Part shown: positions 8,101-15,890 of the stretch, piece by piece | How the letters are laid out: each line of letters starts with the position of its first letter | How positions within the stretch are numbered: position 1 is the first letter of the stretch | Origin: Chthonomonas sp. UBA1950 | GTDB taxonomy: Bacteria > Armatimonadota > Fimbriimonadia > Fimbriimonadales > Fimbriimonadaceae | Length of the DNA stretch: 32,982 nt | Direction of reading: 5' to 3' | Assembly: GCA_002336105.1 (NCBI GenBank) | Contig: DDEQ01000043.1 | Coordinates: 43,540-76,521, forward strand | Position numbers and translations under genes: made by a program | The notes under the pieces: model-generated | What the model was told of the DNA's origin: nothing | The model's database searches: none | What the model saw: the letters and a program-made list of their open reading frames with translations, nothing else

Positions 8101-10044
8101 CGAAGCCTTCTTCTTGAGTTGGGTCGCACCAATCTTAATCTGATTTGCGCCCAGGTTTCCGCCAGTCTTGATTTGGTTACTAATAGGCGTGTTTGTTTTG
8201 AGCAGACCAGCACCTAGCTTAGAAGGCGCCGGCTCCTCAGCGCCCGCCGTCTTGCCTAGGTTCAGGTTGATCTTCTTGATATCACCAATCTTGAACTTCA
8301 CGGGGATGTTCCAGGTCGGATCAATCTTGATGTTCGGCTTATATGAGAGTGCAACACCCGAAACGGACTGAGTGAATGTGCTCCAGTCAAGCAAACCACC
8401 TTTCTTCTCCAAACTGAATTCGATGTTCGGGGTTGGGACATAAAACACCAAACGGGTGTTTCCAGAGAGGTAGGTCTTGATTGGAGCCGATAGCTCGGCT
8501 GGAACCTCAGTTTGAGAGGAGAGCGCCGTCTCAACGAAGGTTTGCTCCGACAAAGCTTGCGGCGGAAAACCAACCATCAGGTAACTAGGCTGATTCGCGT
8601 TCGCTTTGACTAGTGAGTTACCATTCCGAGTCTGAATTGACATGTTAACCGTCTGGAAAGACAGGTTCAGCATGTCCTGAGGTCGCATGACCTCAAAGAA
8701 GATCGTGGATGTTGTCGCGATCTGAATTCCCTGGTAATCGGGGATTTCTGGATGTGAATCGTACAATACCGGATCTTCTGCAAGCGTGTAGATCGCCGAA
8801 TCGTCGATAGCCACGTTCACAGCAAGTGGATAAGACTCGGGGTGAATGCTGACAATTGCGTTATCAACGGTTATGGCAACTTGTCTAGCTTCGAGAGCGG
8901 GTTGGCCCTGCACAACGCCATTTCGACCAGACCGAATCGTCACAGGCGAGTCTTTGACGGGGGCCATCATAAATGACACGCCATCTTTGTGAACCCACTG
9001 TTCTTCATCAACGAGCGTCGCCACAACCGCCAGGTCGTGATCCCCGCCAACGATCTTTGCCGCAACCATCGACTCGACCGGCCAAGTCGCCATACCGGGT
9101 AGCGACGCATGGAAACCGTTTGATCCGGAAAGAGCCAAAGCGGTTTGGTTGTCTTCGTGGGCTTCTAGCGCCACCCAATCAAACTTACTACCGGGACCGT
9201 GGAGGCTCCAACCATCCTCAGACGATACCGAAAAGACTTGGTTCCAGTCTCCGCGTGGCTCAGCCTCAAACTGCGTATAGGCCTTGGTCTTGCCTGAAAT
9301 CAGCGTATCTTCCGATCGAGCTTCCAAAGCGATTGACATCGCCTGAACTGGCAGTGTTTGCCCCTGCGCCTTTAGAATGGCTTGACCGTTAAACTCGAAC
9401 CCACCGCTCGGCAAATAACGAACGTGGGTGATGCCTAGTGGATCGATCTGAACACCGGCAAATAAGTCGCCGGACTGCAAGATTCGATCCGATGCGTCGC
9501 TTGACAGCACTGCCTCGGCGGCGTCCTTTCCAGATAACCAACCTTCGAGAGGTGCTTCGCAAGAGAAGCTGCACCCGCCGGTCCCGACTTCTGAGAACTG
9601 AAACCGAACTTTGTTGCCCATTAATCCCGCTGAAATCGTCGCGGTGAAATTAACGACAAAGCTGCTTCCCGGGAACCTAGCCCCTGTTAGCTTGATCTCG
9701 GTTCGTTTGTCGATGGTTGATAGTTCAAGCTTTGGATCTCCCGCAAAGCCCGATGTGTCAATAACCCACGAGCAGCTCTTGTTGAGCTCAACGGTAACCT
9801 TTCTTAGGGCACCGTTCCGCCCTTTCGCGGTTCGAACTCTGTAGCCGCCGAGGGCCAGACTGGCTGCCGAAACCTTGTTGATAGCCATCCCAGCTACAAC
9901 AGATCCAGCAGAACCAACTAACATGGTACGCCGTGTTAGGCGCTTTTCAGAAATGAGTCTCTCATGTGCGCGAAGGAGCGCAGGGTGATTTAAACGGGCA
10001 CGCCGCAACAAATAAGCCAATGGAAGCCTCCAAGCAAATCCCAC
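5110..10044 (-). CDS. Giant protein of unknown function with probable Tat signal (1644 aa), first gene of a coupled pair
   Basis: The N-terminus holds a twin-arginine motif (LTRRTMLVG) followed by a hydrophobic stretch and a plausible VSA-AS cleavage site, so folded export by Tat is likely. The rest is beta-rich. There is a repetitive Lys/Asn/Gly linker near residues 605-645 and a conserved-looking block GRDHYVKVVKAGYLYPFMHK plus VLVRISERKF (about 868-906). The C-terminal region (about 1410-1610) is Gly-rich and alternates hydrophobic and polar residues (GGGYFGLTLAAWG, GASVSINLGVASGGVSLMAG, LNGELSILGIITMSLEFYL), suggesting amphipathic strands that might associate with a membrane. The open frame can start at GTG 10044, which lacks a good ribosome site. 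A TTG at 10020-10018 has GGAGG six bases upstream and is a strong alternative. The stop overlaps the next gene's start. No enzyme motif is recognised. Confidence 0.85.
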   Translation of the reverse strand: MGFAWRLPLAYLLRRARLNHPALLRAHERLISEKRLTRRTMLVGSAGSVVAGMAINKVSAASLALGGYRVRTAKGRNGALRKVTVELNKSCSWVIDTSGFAGDPKLELSTIDKRTEIKLTGARFPGSSFVVNFTATISAGLMGNKVRFQFSEVGTGGCSFSCEAPLEGWLSGKDAAEAVLSSDASDRILQSGDLFAGVQIDPLGITHVRYLPSGGFEFNGQAILKAQGQTLPVQAMSIALEARSEDTLISGKTKAYTQFEAEPRGDWNQVFSVSSEDGWSLHGPGSKFDWVALEAHEDNQTALALSGSNGFHASLPGMATWPVESMVAAKIVGGDHDLAVVATLVDEEQWVHKDGVSFMMAPVKDSPVTIRSGRNGVVQGQPALEARQVAITVDNAIVSIHPESYPLAVNVAIDDSAIYTLAEDPVLYDSHPEIPDYQGIQIATTSTIFFEVMRPQDMLNLSFQTVNMSIQTRNGNSLVKANANQPSYLMVGFPPQALSEQTFVETALSSQTEVPAELSAPIKTYLSGNTRLVFYVPTPNIEFSLEKKGGLLDWSTFTQSVSGVALSYKPNIKIDPTWNIPVKFKIGDIKKINLNLGKTAGAEEPAPSKLGAGLLKTNTPISNQIKTGGNLGANQIKIGATQLKKKASISSAFQDDDFRDFEIANVAPNINPVLIVPIVYSGRRQPAPNETSIELPAKVILSPDEDATWYHKFASDSKPGPNSGSRTVLWHTRLGLKVDSKSGNIPIWLSDDGKWLYRITPAQPGQAGGEPYVLNGPERVVKEIHPTVRAIDLTDYSNPVDSVPNPTLLAVDRKMIVDQMTARSLDPKKDDNPFVVQNLMLTPLGGFLKGDYHKAGTFSGVTQWSHLTTLGRDHYVKVVKAGYLYPFMHKAVLVRISERKFQHTKTGGYYGVLRTREFVVITQPTVLYDAPTTNLLGFSKLTCITTVTPTLDLPLSGEAQGKRWLRSAGKPVLLAMRGTDMNGNEVNWPQAAAFVETGLAYTTMPSLGATPPFPASVVGGQTVAFAPDKPGSDPKKPGGTHYPCESMIIGAVAGTPNEANYIPSWRPILVKANISLPALKMLQPASGMNGSVAVRWAAPYRTSLFGSGNPSETFFELESPIGARFGDTSRSGGVVQPNMNIGAVSRKFGTLPAVPSGSSLSSNQYKINGAGADSYNELYASNEAIVGPPTNLPDLAKILGAVSLWDILPKSIDIAGDGKNTPKLTTTLVLEGEELDGADPTRSGEPAKATSDWPVGVSAILTWKPEINDLSVFKANNNGKKCELNLYGRATAIFKEYKTANGDTIKTGGSYRCVGEIKNFTIDLDVIGVYFDVVRFTAQSEQSVKFELDTTIKFKGALSFVGKLQQFISGNDGNRLQYPSPDALDQREITASEDRFLPATYEGFSVKPYMNVDGSGIDAGLDITLPDISIGVFSLTNLSFHAGLHLPFLGESFEVTFEFCTRDNPFHVSVYMITGGGYFGLTLAAWGIKSIEAAIEFGASVSINLGVASGGVSLMAGIYYRLDMDSSGNSTTTLTGYVRLNGELSILGIITMSLEFYLSLTWTGGNKVEGDASLRVEISILFFSIGVTVSVHKEFAGSGSSAWMPGGAYAALEESYAESATTIPFSTAVPQDLWAAYCNSFGEN

Positions 10045-10202
10045 TTTGTTTAAAAAAGGATTCTAAGGAATTTAGCACTCCTGAGAAATTAAAGCAAGCA
10101 CTTTTGCTGAAACATTAAAAACTCAAAACCCATTTCTCCCCAAAAGGTGAGACTTTCATTGTTTTCATCTTTTGGGCTGGTTCACTTCTTGGCGGAGATC
10201 AA
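10045..10202. other. Intergenic region upstream of the giant gene pair
   Basis: A/T-rich spacer that should carry the promoter of the minus-strand giant gene pair. I see no convincing -35/-10 pair, operator or RNA motif. There is no credible ORF in it. Confidence 0.4.
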
Positions 10203-10243
10203 GAAACAGAAAAGGCTTAGCAAGTGTGAATTTGCCAAGCCCT
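10203..10243 (-). terminator. Rho-independent terminator after the MFS transporter gene
   Basis: Read on the minus strand, GGCTTGGCAA pairs with TTGCTAAGCC (10 bp with one G-U pair) around an 8-nt loop and is followed by TTTTCTGTTTC. It lies about 27 nt past the stop of the MFS gene. A second short hairpin (CTTTCT/AGAAAG, 10242-10257) sits between it and the gene. Confidence 0.8.
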
Positions 10244-10269
10244 TTCTATGTAGAAAGCCGCGTCTAAGC

Positions 10270-11553
10270 TCAAGCTTTTTGTTTGTCTTTGCTAAGCATC
10301 AGAACTTTGGGCAAGAACGGCAAGAGGATCAGTACAACGGCTGTGGTTGCTGAGTTGACAATGATCATTGTATTGAAGCTCAGATTCATTCCCTTTGGAT
10401 CTCCAAGTTGGGAGCCAACTGCATCGGCACCAAATAGCGCAAGATTTCGTATTGAAAGGATCAGGGAATATCCCAAGCCTTCGCACCCCTTTGGAGTTGC
10501 TCTTGCTGCGAGGTCGAGAAGTGCCATCTCGGCCAGGGTGAAGAAGAACCCGTTCTGACCGTCTATCAGCACTGCCGACACAGGTGTTCGGTAGAGCATA
10601 TACAAGAAGTTCCCTAACACACTAATTGAGATAAATGCGAACAGCATGGTTCGCATGGGAAACTTTTTGACCAGAGTGCCATAAAATGCTGCACCTGCAA
10701 TCCCCATCGCGCCGCTGACTGAACCTAAGATGCCAATAAACTCTTTGCTAAAGTGAAGAACGTCGGATTGGCGGAAGGTTAATAATGTTCCGAAACCGGG
10801 AGCAAAATAAAACAGACCGCTAAAAATGATCGTCGCCCACACGGTCTTGCTAGAAAAAATCGTTTTAAGTTGTGTACCTGCAAGTTGGAATCTTTCAGTC
10901 GAATCAATCTGTTGCGGCTTTTCACGTAACAGGAAAAACACGACCGGGACCAGTGAAAACACAAATAACGCGCTTGCACCACAAACCCAAGCGAATGCCG
11001 CAGTAGCAAAAAAACCTCCCAAAGGGCCGATAATCATCGAACAGGTGTTCTGCGTCATTCCTCGGACAGAGGTCAGTCGCCCAGTGGCACCCATTCGCTG
11101 CCCTGCTTCCACAAGAAAGGCTCCGGTCGCTGTTGACGCAATCACCATAAAGAAATTGATGATGATCGCCATGTACAGCAAGTTCGAGTGTGTTTTTGGC
11201 ACTAAGGCTAGGGCTAACCAACTGACTGCCGATAGTCCAGCTCCGAGCATCATGTACCAACGGCGACGAGTTCCATAGAGAGGAAAAGCATCGACCAGGA
11301 TTCCAGCGAACGGTTTGAAGTACCACGCCAAACCGCACAAGAAAAAGAACTGCCCAATGTCACCTGGACTCATATGGAGGTGCTCTTTCATGTAGAAAGT
11401 GAAAGGCAACCTACCAAGAGTTTGTGGCTGCGCCATCGTGGTCGCAAAGATGCCAAAAATGACCACAAGGCTCAAAGCAAGAATATTCTTTTCTTGCGGG
11501 GCGCTACCATCAGTTTGATTTCCGGAGGATGGATTTATCGATTCGCTACTCAT
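10270..11553 (-). CDS. MFS transporter, folate/biopterin transporter (BT1)-like
   Basis: A 427-aa integral membrane protein with about 12 predicted transmembrane segments after a polar 22-residue N-terminus. The segment LPFTFYMKEHLHMSPGDIGQ, then LAWYFKPFAGILVDAFPLYG followed by TRRRWYMMLG, resembles BT1-type folate/biopterin transporters: a 'WYFKP' helix, an acidic residue, and an Arg-rich loop between TM2 and TM3. Substrate is not certain; BT1 relatives in bacteria and plants carry folates or pterins, but other organic solutes are possible. It lies 69 nt downstream of aroC on the same strand, so the two may be co-transcribed. aroC leads to chorismate, a precursor of folate, which makes a pterin/folate link attractive but unproven. 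Confidence 0.8.
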   Translation of the reverse strand: MSSESINPSSGNQTDGSAPQEKNILALSLVVIFGIFATTMAQPQTLGRLPFTFYMKEHLHMSPGDIGQFFFLCGLAWYFKPFAGILVDAFPLYGTRRRWYMMLGAGLSAVSWLALALVPKTHSNLLYMAIIINFFMVIASTATGAFLVEAGQRMGATGRLTSVRGMTQNTCSMIIGPLGGFFATAAFAWVCGASALFVFSLVPVVFFLLREKPQQIDSTERFQLAGTQLKTIFSSKTVWATIIFSGLFYFAPGFGTLLTFRQSDVLHFSKEFIGILGSVSGAMGIAGAAFYGTLVKKFPMRTMLFAFISISVLGNFLYMLYRTPVSAVLIDGQNGFFFTLAEMALLDLAARATPKGCEGLGYSLILSIRNLALFGADAVGSQLGDPKGMNLSFNTMIIVNSATTAVVLILLPFLPKVLMLSKDKQKA

Positions 11554-11622
11554 TACGCAATTTCAACCTGAACCGAAATATACACCGTTCAGGCTTACCC
11601 GCGAACAAGAACCTTGCTAAGT

Positions 11623-12702
11623 TCAAGAGACTTGAATAGCTGACTGCCTCAGCATGTGATCAACCAACACCAAAGCAACCATTGCTTCGACCATAGGGAC
11701 GGCTCGTGGAAGAACGCATGGATCGTGACGACCCCGTCCTTTCAGAGTCGTGTTTTCATGCTCCGTCGTTACCGTATGCTGCTCGCTCATAATCGTGGCC
11801 GTCGGTTTGAACGCCGCTCGTAGCGTAATCGGCATTCCGTTTGAAATGCCCCCCTGAATCCCTCCGCTTCGATTCGTCGGAGTCGTTACGTGTTTGTTGG
11901 TCGCGAAATATTCGTCGTTGTGCTCTCGACCGGTTAACAGTGTTCCCCCGAAGCCGCTTCCGATTTCAAATCCTTTACAAGCCGGCAACGACATCACTGC
12001 CTTAGCTAAATCAGCTTCTAGTTTGTCGAAAACAGGTTCACCCCAACCTGCAGGAACTCCTCTTGCCACACAACCAATGACGCCTCCGACCGAGTTCCCG
12101 TCTTTGCGGATGCTCTCAATGAGTTCCAGCATTTCCTCAGCCTTTTCTGGGGCTGGGCATCGAACAATGTTCGCCTCGACCTGATCTACCGTAACCGCAT
12201 TGGTGTCGATCTCGGCTCGAATTGATTGAACCGTTTCCACGTAAGCGATAACTTCTACTCCAACTGAAGCCAGTAGCTTCTTTGCAATCGCTCCCGCGGC
12301 AACTCGACCAATAGTTTCTCGCGCAGAGGCTCGTCCCCCGCCGGACCAAGCTCGAATTCCATATTTCTGATCGTATGCAAAATCCGCATGAGAAGGACGA
12401 TATTTGTCCTTCATCTCGTCGTAATCGCGAGAGCGTTGGTCTTGGTTTCGAACGACCATTGCGATAGGCGTTCCAAGAGTTAAACCGTCAAGCACGCCAC
12501 TTAGGATTTCAACTTGATCAGACTCTTTTCGTTGAGTTGTGATCTTAGATTGTCCGGGGCGTCGACGGTCGAGCTCAAACTGAATTTCTTCTACTGAAAT
12601 GGGAAGGCGTGGCGGACATCCATCAACAATAACGCCAACCGCGGCACCGTGCGATTCGCCAAAGGTAGAAATGCGAAAGAGCGTGCCGAGTGTGCTCGCC
12701 AT
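11623..12702 (-). CDS. aroC: Chorismate synthase
   Basis: Catalyses the last step of the shikimate pathway, converting 5-enolpyruvylshikimate-3-phosphate to chorismate with reduced FMN, in the cytoplasm. The 359 aa match the family length. Diagnostic segments include FGESHGAAVGVIVDGCPP at the N-terminus, RPGQSKITTQRKESDQVEIL, the signature GGRASARETIGRVAAGAIAK and GGIQGGISNGMPI near the C-terminus with FKPTATI. The start at 12702 fits the family (MASTLGTLFRISTFGESHG). It is divergent from apt across a 95-bp gap and upstream of the MFS gene. Confidence 0.97.
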   Translation of the reverse strand: MASTLGTLFRISTFGESHGAAVGVIVDGCPPRLPISVEEIQFELDRRRPGQSKITTQRKESDQVEILSGVLDGLTLGTPIAMVVRNQDQRSRDYDEMKDKYRPSHADFAYDQKYGIRAWSGGGRASARETIGRVAAGAIAKKLLASVGVEVIAYVETVQSIRAEIDTNAVTVDQVEANIVRCPAPEKAEEMLELIESIRKDGNSVGGVIGCVARGVPAGWGEPVFDKLEADLAKAVMSLPACKGFEIGSGFGGTLLTGREHNDEYFATNKHVTTPTNRSGGIQGGISNGMPITLRAAFKPTATIMSEQHTVTTEHENTTLKGRGRHDPCVLPRAVPMVEAMVALVLVDHMLRQSAIQVS

Positions 12703-12797
12703 ATTGGGAACAGTTTACCTCTCGCTCAGATCGGGCTAGAACTCGTGTCCCTTGGCGCCGCCTGCTGCATCGCCCCGTTTGGTATTCTGTATTCGAG

Positions 12798-13319
12798 ATG
12801 CCAGAACTACTCGCCGCAAAGCTTATTCGCGACGTTCCAGATTTCCCCAAGCCAGGGATTCTATTCAAAGATATCACTCCTGTGATGAGCGACGCCGTCG
12901 CATTCCAAGAGGTCTGTGACCTGATGGCTGAAGACGCGAAAGCGAAAGGAGCTGAGGTCATCGTAGGCATTGAGAGCCGAGGATTCTTGTTCGGTGTCCC
13001 GATTGCTCTGAAGCTGGGTCTTCCTTTCGTGATGGCACGCAAACTCGGCAAGTTGCCTTATGAGCGAATTAGCGAAGAGTACGCTCTGGAGTACGGCACG
13101 AACACCGTCGAAATGCATGTCGACGCTGTAAAGAAGGATGAGAAAGCTTATATCGTCGACGACCTTTTGGCGACTGGCGGCACCGCTGCTGCATCAGCAA
13201 GGTTAATCGAAAGGCTAGGCGGCAAAGTTGTCGGATTTGGGTTCATGATCGAGCTATCGTTCCTGAACGGAAGAAAAGCTTTGCTGGAATATCCTGTCAA
13301 AGCCCTCTTGGAGTTCTAA
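12798..13319 (+). CDS. apt: Adenine phosphoribosyltransferase
   Basis: Salvages adenine with PRPP to give AMP and pyrophosphate in the cytoplasm. The 173-aa product begins MPELLAAKLIRDVPDFPKPG and contains FKDITPVM, GIESRGFLFG and the PRPP-binding loop IVDDLLATGGTAAA (residues about 118-132). The open frame extends upstream to 12690, but that extension covers the aroC start on the other strand and does not look like APT. Homologues start near this Met, so I place the start at 12798. First gene of a tightly packed plus-strand run with the OB-fold gene, miaA, hfq and dapF. Confidence 0.96.
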   Translation: MPELLAAKLIRDVPDFPKPGILFKDITPVMSDAVAFQEVCDLMAEDAKAKGAEVIVGIESRGFLFGVPIALKLGLPFVMARKLGKLPYERISEEYALEYGTNTVEMHVDAVKKDEKAYIVDDLLATGGTAAASARLIERLGGKVVGFGFMIELSFLNGRKALLEYPVKALLEF

Positions 13320-13321
13320 GC

Positions 13322-13702
13322 ATGAGAGCACTTACTTTTGCATTTGCCCTAGTTCCCGTTCTGACAGTAGCCGCGCCGATCAAGGCCACGATCAAAGAAA
13401 TCGTTCTGAAACCAGAAAAGTTTGACGGTAAAGAAGTGATCGTTCAAGGCAAGGTAAAAGCAGTTCTCACCGGCGAGAACTCTCTAAAGAAGCCCTTCTT
13501 TGCCATCAAAATTACTGATGGAAAGGGCGAACTTGCGGTATTCGGTCGGGTCAAACTTGCCAAGATCCCAAAGAAAGGTGACAAGGTCGAAGCCTTTGGA
13601 ACCTTTGGGAAAGAAGTTCACAGCGGCGGTCGAATCTTCATGAACGAGATTCAGATTCTTCGCGAAAAGAATCCAAAGCACGACGTCAAAGTTATTAAGT
13701 AA
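13322..13702 (+). CDS. Small exported OB-fold-like protein, function unknown
   Basis: A 126-aa protein with an N-terminal signal-like segment (MRALTFAFALVPVLTVAA) followed by a Lys-rich beta pattern. The stretch VLKPEKFDGKEVIVQGKVKA, then FFAIKITDGKGELAVFGRV and KGDKVEAFGTFGK, resembles OB-fold domains (nucleic-acid-binding or BOF-type), where 'G+eV.v.G.V' marks strand 1 and 'I.D..G.l.V.g' strands 2-3. It starts 2 nt after the apt stop and ends 4 nt before miaA, so it is in the operon. Its ligand is unknown; the predicted export argues against a role in tRNA or purine metabolism. Could also be a membrane-anchored protein if the signal is uncleaved. Confidence 0.8.
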   Translation: MRALTFAFALVPVLTVAAPIKATIKEIVLKPEKFDGKEVIVQGKVKAVLTGENSLKKPFFAIKITDGKGELAVFGRVKLAKIPKKGDKVEAFGTFGKEVHSGGRIFMNEIQILREKNPKHDVKVIK

Positions 13703-13706
13703 AACG

Positions 13707-14603
13707 ATGAACGTTGGCCCCTTCATGCTGGCCGTGATGGGGCCAACGGCATCTGGAAAATCGGCATTAGCCGAAGAACTAGCAGACAAGTTCGACGCGC
13801 AGCTTATCAACGCAGACGCGTTCCAAGTCTATCGTGGGATGGATATTGGAACCGCAAAACCCACAAACAAAGACCGGTATCACCTCCTAGATATCAAGTC
13901 CCCCAATGAATCCTTCAGTTCGGGTGAGTTCTGTCTGACCTGTCTTCCCATACTCGAAGACCTCTATGAGCATGGGAAAAACGCGATCGTGGTCGGCGGA
14001 ACTGGACTGTATATCCGGGCTCTCTTCGAAAGTTACGACGGTCTCGCTCCAGCACCAGATCCAGCCTTACGAGAGCAAATCAATGCTCGATATGCCAGTG
14101 AGGGACTCGATTCCCTCGTGTCAGAGTTGGTCAGTTCTAACCCAACCGCTGCCGAGAAGATCGATTTGAAAAACCCGGCCAGAGTTAAGAGAGCGCTGGA
14201 ACGCACATACGACAAGACTCCTCCAATCCCGTTCCATTTACCCCCCTTTAGGAGACTGAAAGTCGGCATAAATGTCGATTCGGCATTGTTAGTCCCACGA
14301 ATTCATCAACGAACGCGAAACATGATGCACAATGGTTGGGTCGAAGAAACTCAAGATCTCTTGACACAAGGTTACGGACCAAGTGATCCAGGATTTCGTG
14401 CGATTGGCTATCAAGCCATCGTAGAGTATCTAAGGCAACAAACGGATTTGGAACAAGCTGTCGCGACAACGATCGTCGACACGGAACGGTATGCCAAACG
14501 GCAACGGACCTGGCTTCGTTCTGAGCCGGACCTAATTATGCTAGACAGTCAGGAAGGTTTATTGCCAAGAGCAATGAACATACTAGGCGACTGTTTGCAA
14601 TAG
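13707..14603 (+). CDS. miaA: tRNA dimethylallyltransferase
   Basis: Transfers the dimethylallyl group from DMAPP to A37 of tRNAs reading codons starting with U, the first step of i6A/ms2i6A synthesis. The 298-aa product has the P-loop GPTASGKSALAEELA (about 12-26), NADAFQVYRGMDIGTAKP (usual DSxQVY has Ala for Ser here), RYHLLDI, VVGGTGLYIRAL, and the C-terminal FRAIGYQAIVEYL with RYAKRQRTWLRSEP. Length fits the compact MiaA form. It is followed 16 nt later by hfq, the same miaA-hfq order seen in many bacteria. Confidence 0.97.
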   Translation: MNVGPFMLAVMGPTASGKSALAEELADKFDAQLINADAFQVYRGMDIGTAKPTNKDRYHLLDIKSPNESFSSGEFCLTCLPILEDLYEHGKNAIVVGGTGLYIRALFESYDGLAPAPDPALREQINARYASEGLDSLVSELVSSNPTAAEKIDLKNPARVKRALERTYDKTPPIPFHLPPFRRLKVGINVDSALLVPRIHQRTRNMMHNGWVEETQDLLTQGYGPSDPGFRAIGYQAIVEYLRQQTDLEQAVATTIVDTERYAKRQRTWLRSEPDLIMLDSQEGLLPRAMNILGDCLQ

Positions 14604-14619
14604 GAGTAATTGTACTAAG

Positions 14620-14886
14620 ATGGGCAAAGCTATTAATCTTCAGGACATGTTCCTGAACCAGGTACGAAAAGAAGGAATCGGGGTAACGATCTACTTAACG
14701 AACAGTGTTCAGTTAAGGGGTCAAGTCCGCGGTTTCGATGCATTCACGGTTCTTCTGGATACCCCAGGGAAGCCAACTCAATTGGTTTATAAGCACGCAG
14801 TCGCCAGTATTGTTCCTGCTAAACCGGTGGGCACTTACCGACCCGCCAACGAACACGAGGGAGACTTTCGACGACCGGAAGAATGA
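14620..14886 (+). CDS. hfq: RNA chaperone Hfq
   Basis: Sm-like hexameric RNA chaperone that binds U-rich sRNA tails and A-rich mRNA. The 88-aa product has the Sm1 motif ending in GFDAFTVLLD (Hfq consensus FDxFxVLL) and the Sm2 motif YKHAVASIVPA, close to the classical YKHAIST. The N-terminal LQDMFLNQVRKEG matches family 'LQD.FLN..RKe'. A short acidic/basic tail follows. The stop overlaps the dapF start by four bases (ATGA), so the two are coupled. Confidence 0.96.
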   Translation: MGKAINLQDMFLNQVRKEGIGVTIYLTNSVQLRGQVRGFDAFTVLLDTPGKPTQLVYKHAVASIVPAKPVGTYRPANEHEGDFRRPEE

Positions 14887-15704
14887 TCTCGTTTACTAAA
14901 ATGCAAGGCATCGGCAATGACTTCGTCATGATCGATGCCCTATCCGACGGGCTCCCCAAAGGAGACCTCGCCGAGCTTTCCCGTAAGATGAATGACCGCC
15001 GATTTGGTATCGGTGGGGATGGCCTGATTTTCCTCGAAAAGGGAGAAAAAGCGCCATTCAAAATGCGGATGTTCAATCCTGATGGAAGTGAAAGCGAGAT
15101 GTGTGGCAACGGTATACGTTGCTTTGCCCGCTTGCTCAAAGCTCACGGACATATCGCTGCTGATTCCTTCGACTGCGAAACTGGCGCGGGAATCTTGACG
15201 CTAAACCTTATTGGCAACAAAGTTCGAGTCGATATGGGTCTTGCCCGGTTAAGCCGAGGCGAAATTCCAATGTCTGGACTGGCCGACGAACAGTTTATCG
15301 ATCGACCAGTTGATGATCTGTATCGAGGGACAGCTGTTTCGATGGGAAATCCTCATCTGGTCATTTTCGTCGATGATGTTTCGTCGGTAAAACTAGAAGA
15401 GATCGGTCCTAAGCTAGAGCACCATCCCCTGTTCCCCCGGAGAACAAATGTTCACTTCGTTCAAGTCATCGACCGTAAGACGCTCAAGATGCGAACATGG
15501 GAAAGAGGTGCTGGTATCACGCTTGCGTGTGGAACAGGTGCTTGTTCGGTTGCAGTTTCAGCCTTCCTAAATGGTCACTCAGAACGCTCAGTACAGGTTC
15601 AGCTTCCTGGCGGAAACCTGGAAATCGAGTACCTAGAATCTGGAAAGGTCATGATGACTGGCCCTGCCGAAACTGTATTCGAAGGTGAATGGGTGCTCAA
15701 CTAG
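14883..15704 (+). CDS. dapF: Diaminopimelate epimerase
   Basis: Interconverts LL- and meso-diaminopimelate for lysine and peptidoglycan synthesis, by a two-cysteine acid/base mechanism without cofactor. The 273 aa begin MISFTKMQGIGNDFVMID. Both catalytic cysteines are visible in GSESEMCGNGIRCFA (about residue 70) and GAGITLACGTGACSVAV (about 217). The ATG overlaps the hfq stop (ATGA). It closes the apt-to-dapF run and is followed by a terminator. Presence of DapF indicates meso-DAP peptidoglycan or at least lysine synthesis by the DAP route. Confidence 0.97.
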   Translation: MISFTKMQGIGNDFVMIDALSDGLPKGDLAELSRKMNDRRFGIGGDGLIFLEKGEKAPFKMRMFNPDGSESEMCGNGIRCFARLLKAHGHIAADSFDCETGAGILTLNLIGNKVRVDMGLARLSRGEIPMSGLADEQFIDRPVDDLYRGTAVSMGNPHLVIFVDDVSSVKLEEIGPKLEHHPLFPRRTNVHFVQVIDRKTLKMRTWERGAGITLACGTGACSVAVSAFLNGHSERSVQVQLPGGNLEIEYLESGKVMMTGPAETVFEGEWVLN

Positions 15705-15728
15705 CGTAATTTGCCAAACCTGTTTTAA

Positions 15729-15770
15729 GGGCCCTGAACCTCACAAGAGGTCAGGGCCGTTTCTTTGTGT
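15729..15770 (+). terminator. Rho-independent terminator after dapF
   Basis: GGCCCTGAACCTC pairs with GAGGTCAGGGCC (12 bp with one bulged A) around the loop ACAA, followed by GTTTCTTTGTGTTTTG. It begins 25 nt after the dapF stop and ends the apt-hfq-dapF operon. Confidence 0.9.
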
Positions 15771-15836
15771 TTTGTTATCAGCCTGTGAGATCGAATAAAC
15801 GTCTGGCCCTAATTTTCATTTGTCGCTAAGGCGCAC

Positions 15837-15875
15837 AGACGGCCAGCCCTAACTCGATTAGGTTGCTGACCGTCT
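15837..15875 (-). terminator. Long hairpin after the ABC permease gene, possible terminator
   Basis: AGACGGCCAGCCCTAA pairs with TTAGG(TT)GCTGACCGTCT, 16 bp with a two-base bulge and a 5-nt loop, 15 nt past the minus-strand permease stop. No U-run follows on the minus strand, so intrinsic termination is doubtful. It could protect mRNA 3' ends. Confidence 0.5.
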
Positions 15876-15890
15876 ACTCTCTACTGTTAT

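Noticed and set aside
8973..9392. 139-aa plus-strand frame inside the 1644-aa gene, and other long antisense frames
   Set aside because: Pro/Arg/Ser-rich composition, no ribosome site and full overlap with the coding strand mark them as shadow frames.
11567..11593. CCTGAAC-N13-GTTCAGG repeat and similar CTGAAC words near 20125 and 24905 as a shared operator
   Set aside because: Spacing and flanks differ between sites, so a common regulator site is not supported by eye.
12690..12797. 36-residue N-terminal extension of apt
   Set aside because: It overlaps the aroC start on the other strand and does not resemble APT proteins, which begin near MPELL.
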